NCBI GenBank assembly: GCA_965212165.1
Contig: OZ243096.1
Span: 1,612,001-1,676,000 of the forward strand
DNA from: RHLJ01 sp965212165
GTDB taxonomy: Bacteria > Bacteroidota > Rhodothermia > Balneolales > Balneolaceae
DNA: 64,000 nucleotides
Direction: 5' to 3'
The notes beneath the pieces are model-generated. The model was not told where the DNA came from. It worked only from the letters and a program-made list of their open reading frames with translations, and did no database searches. This document shows positions 63,336 to 64,000 of this stretch, piece after piece (the stretch's first letter is position 1; each line of letters begins with the position of its first letter). The position numbers and the translations under genes are program-made.

Positions 63336-64000
63336 ATGAAAAATTTACTTTATTGTTGTTGTATTGCGGATCCCTGGAGAGAAGTTGCACAAAACCTGAA
63401 GCTAGCTGGTAAGTTTAAACCTGTTTATTGGATTGGGTGGAGGGAGGATTCTAAAGATTCAATTACAAATACATTTACTGATTGTACATATCATAATATT
63501 GATGATGCCTGGAAAGGAATATTTCCGGAAGATATATCATATATATCACGCTCGCAGTTAGATGGTTTCGAATTATCAGAATATGCTTCTGAAGAGCTAA
63601 TGGCTATCAAGATGATGGAACGTTTAGACCCTGATCAGCAGTCATTCACTTTTGATGAGAGAAAGTATTATTTTAGGTATTTGCTCAAGGCTTGGTTAAA
63701 CATTTTAAAAGTAAAAAATATTGAGCTTATTGTTGCACCAAGCATACCTCATAGAGTATTTGACTACGCATTGTATGTAGCGGCTGACATTTTAAAAATT
63801 AAATTTCTGACTTTTAAAATGACTGTATGGCCTGGTTATATTATACCTTTCTACGATATAGACAAACTTAATCCAATTGAACAAAAAGAAGCTATAGAGA
63901 TAGATGAAGAAGTTCATTCATATATTGAAAAAGTGACGTCTACATATCAGAATGCTGAACCTGACTACATGAAAAAGCAAGCACGGGACGCAAATCTCAG
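63336..64000 (+). CDS. Unidentified polysaccharide-locus protein (partial)
   Basis: The frame starts at the ATG at 63336, five bases after the preceding stop, and is open to the window end (221 codons). The N-terminus MKNLLYCCCIADPWREVAQN looks like a GT-B-type first strand, and VAPSIPHRVFDYALYVAADI suggests a helix of a Rossmann fold. A capsule or glycosyltransferase-like function is inferred from location only. Confidence 0.6.
   Translation, partial: MKNLLYCCCIADPWREVAQNLKLAGKFKPVYWIGWREDSKDSITNTFTDCTYHNIDDAWKGIFPEDISYISRSQLDGFELSEYASEELMAIKMMERLDPDQQSFTFDERKYYFRYLLKAWLNILKVKNIELIVAPSIPHRVFDYALYVAADILKIKFLTFKMTVWPGYIIPFYDIDKLNPIEQKEAIEIDEEVHSYIEKVTSTYQNAEPDYMKKQARDANL

Overview
The window is an AT-rich bacterial chromosome segment. 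It carries a type IX secretion (T9SS) locus (porU, porV and a cargo-type protein with a C-terminal sorting domain), many outer-membrane barrel proteins and lipoproteins, a LexA-type SOS repressor, and candidate promoters of the Bacteroidota type (TTTG spaced from TAnnTTT). This points to the Bacteroidota/Balneolota group, most likely a marine Balneolales-like bacterium. The assignment is an inference from gene families and was not checked by a search.

Layout. 0-13.8 kb, minus strand: porU, porV, an M6-protease-like T9SS cargo, a gluzincin/beta-propeller/barrel outer-membrane protein, a DUF5683 protein, a PASTA protein and rpe (cut by the window edge), tightly packed. 14-22.8 kb: thiolase, a trans-sulfuration PLP enzyme, two paralogous TPR lipoproteins, ridA, an M23 peptidase, an FAH-family hydrolase and rpmA/rplU. 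23-30.3 kb: small secreted proteins, lexA, a repeat-cyclophilin lipoprotein, a DUF1080 protein, an alpha/beta hydrolase, a MauG-type di-heme peroxidase and a haem-binding protein. 30.4-36.5 kb: two acyl-CoA dehydrogenases with FixX, FixC, EtfA and EtfB, the electron route from acyl-CoA oxidation to quinone. 36.6-40.5 kb: a PorD-like (DUF4835) protein divergent from a PorV/PorQ-like protein and a helix-hairpin-helix outer-membrane protein. 40.5-46.3 kb: a sulfate activation operon (SLC13 permease, cysQ, cysC, cysD, cysN) interrupted by a four-helix-bundle gene. 46.3-47.4 kb: a gene-free repeat island. 47.4-64 kb: a surface polysaccharide locus with a Wzc-like tyrosine autokinase, a SLBB protein, a tviB/tviC plus wbpB/wbpD/wbpE nucleotide-sugar block, and a pseudaminic acid block (pseB, pseC, pseF, pseG, a formyltransferase, pseI), followed by a propeller lipoprotein and an unidentified gene that runs off the end.

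Main points for a second look: (1) two intrinsic-terminator-like hairpins with T-runs lie inside the signal-peptide codons of downstream genes (17.6 kb and 8.65 kb); (2) a four-helix-bundle gene is flanked by inverted copies of a dispersed AT-rich repeat that also fills the etf and cys spacers and borders the repeat island; (3) the M6-like cargo has lost its zinc-binding HExxH; (4) a formyltransferase occupies the pseH slot and shows an apparent one-base frameshift at its start; (5) the tvi/wbp block differs in base use from its surroundings and runs directly into pseB. No rRNA, tRNA, CRISPR or transposase gene was found.
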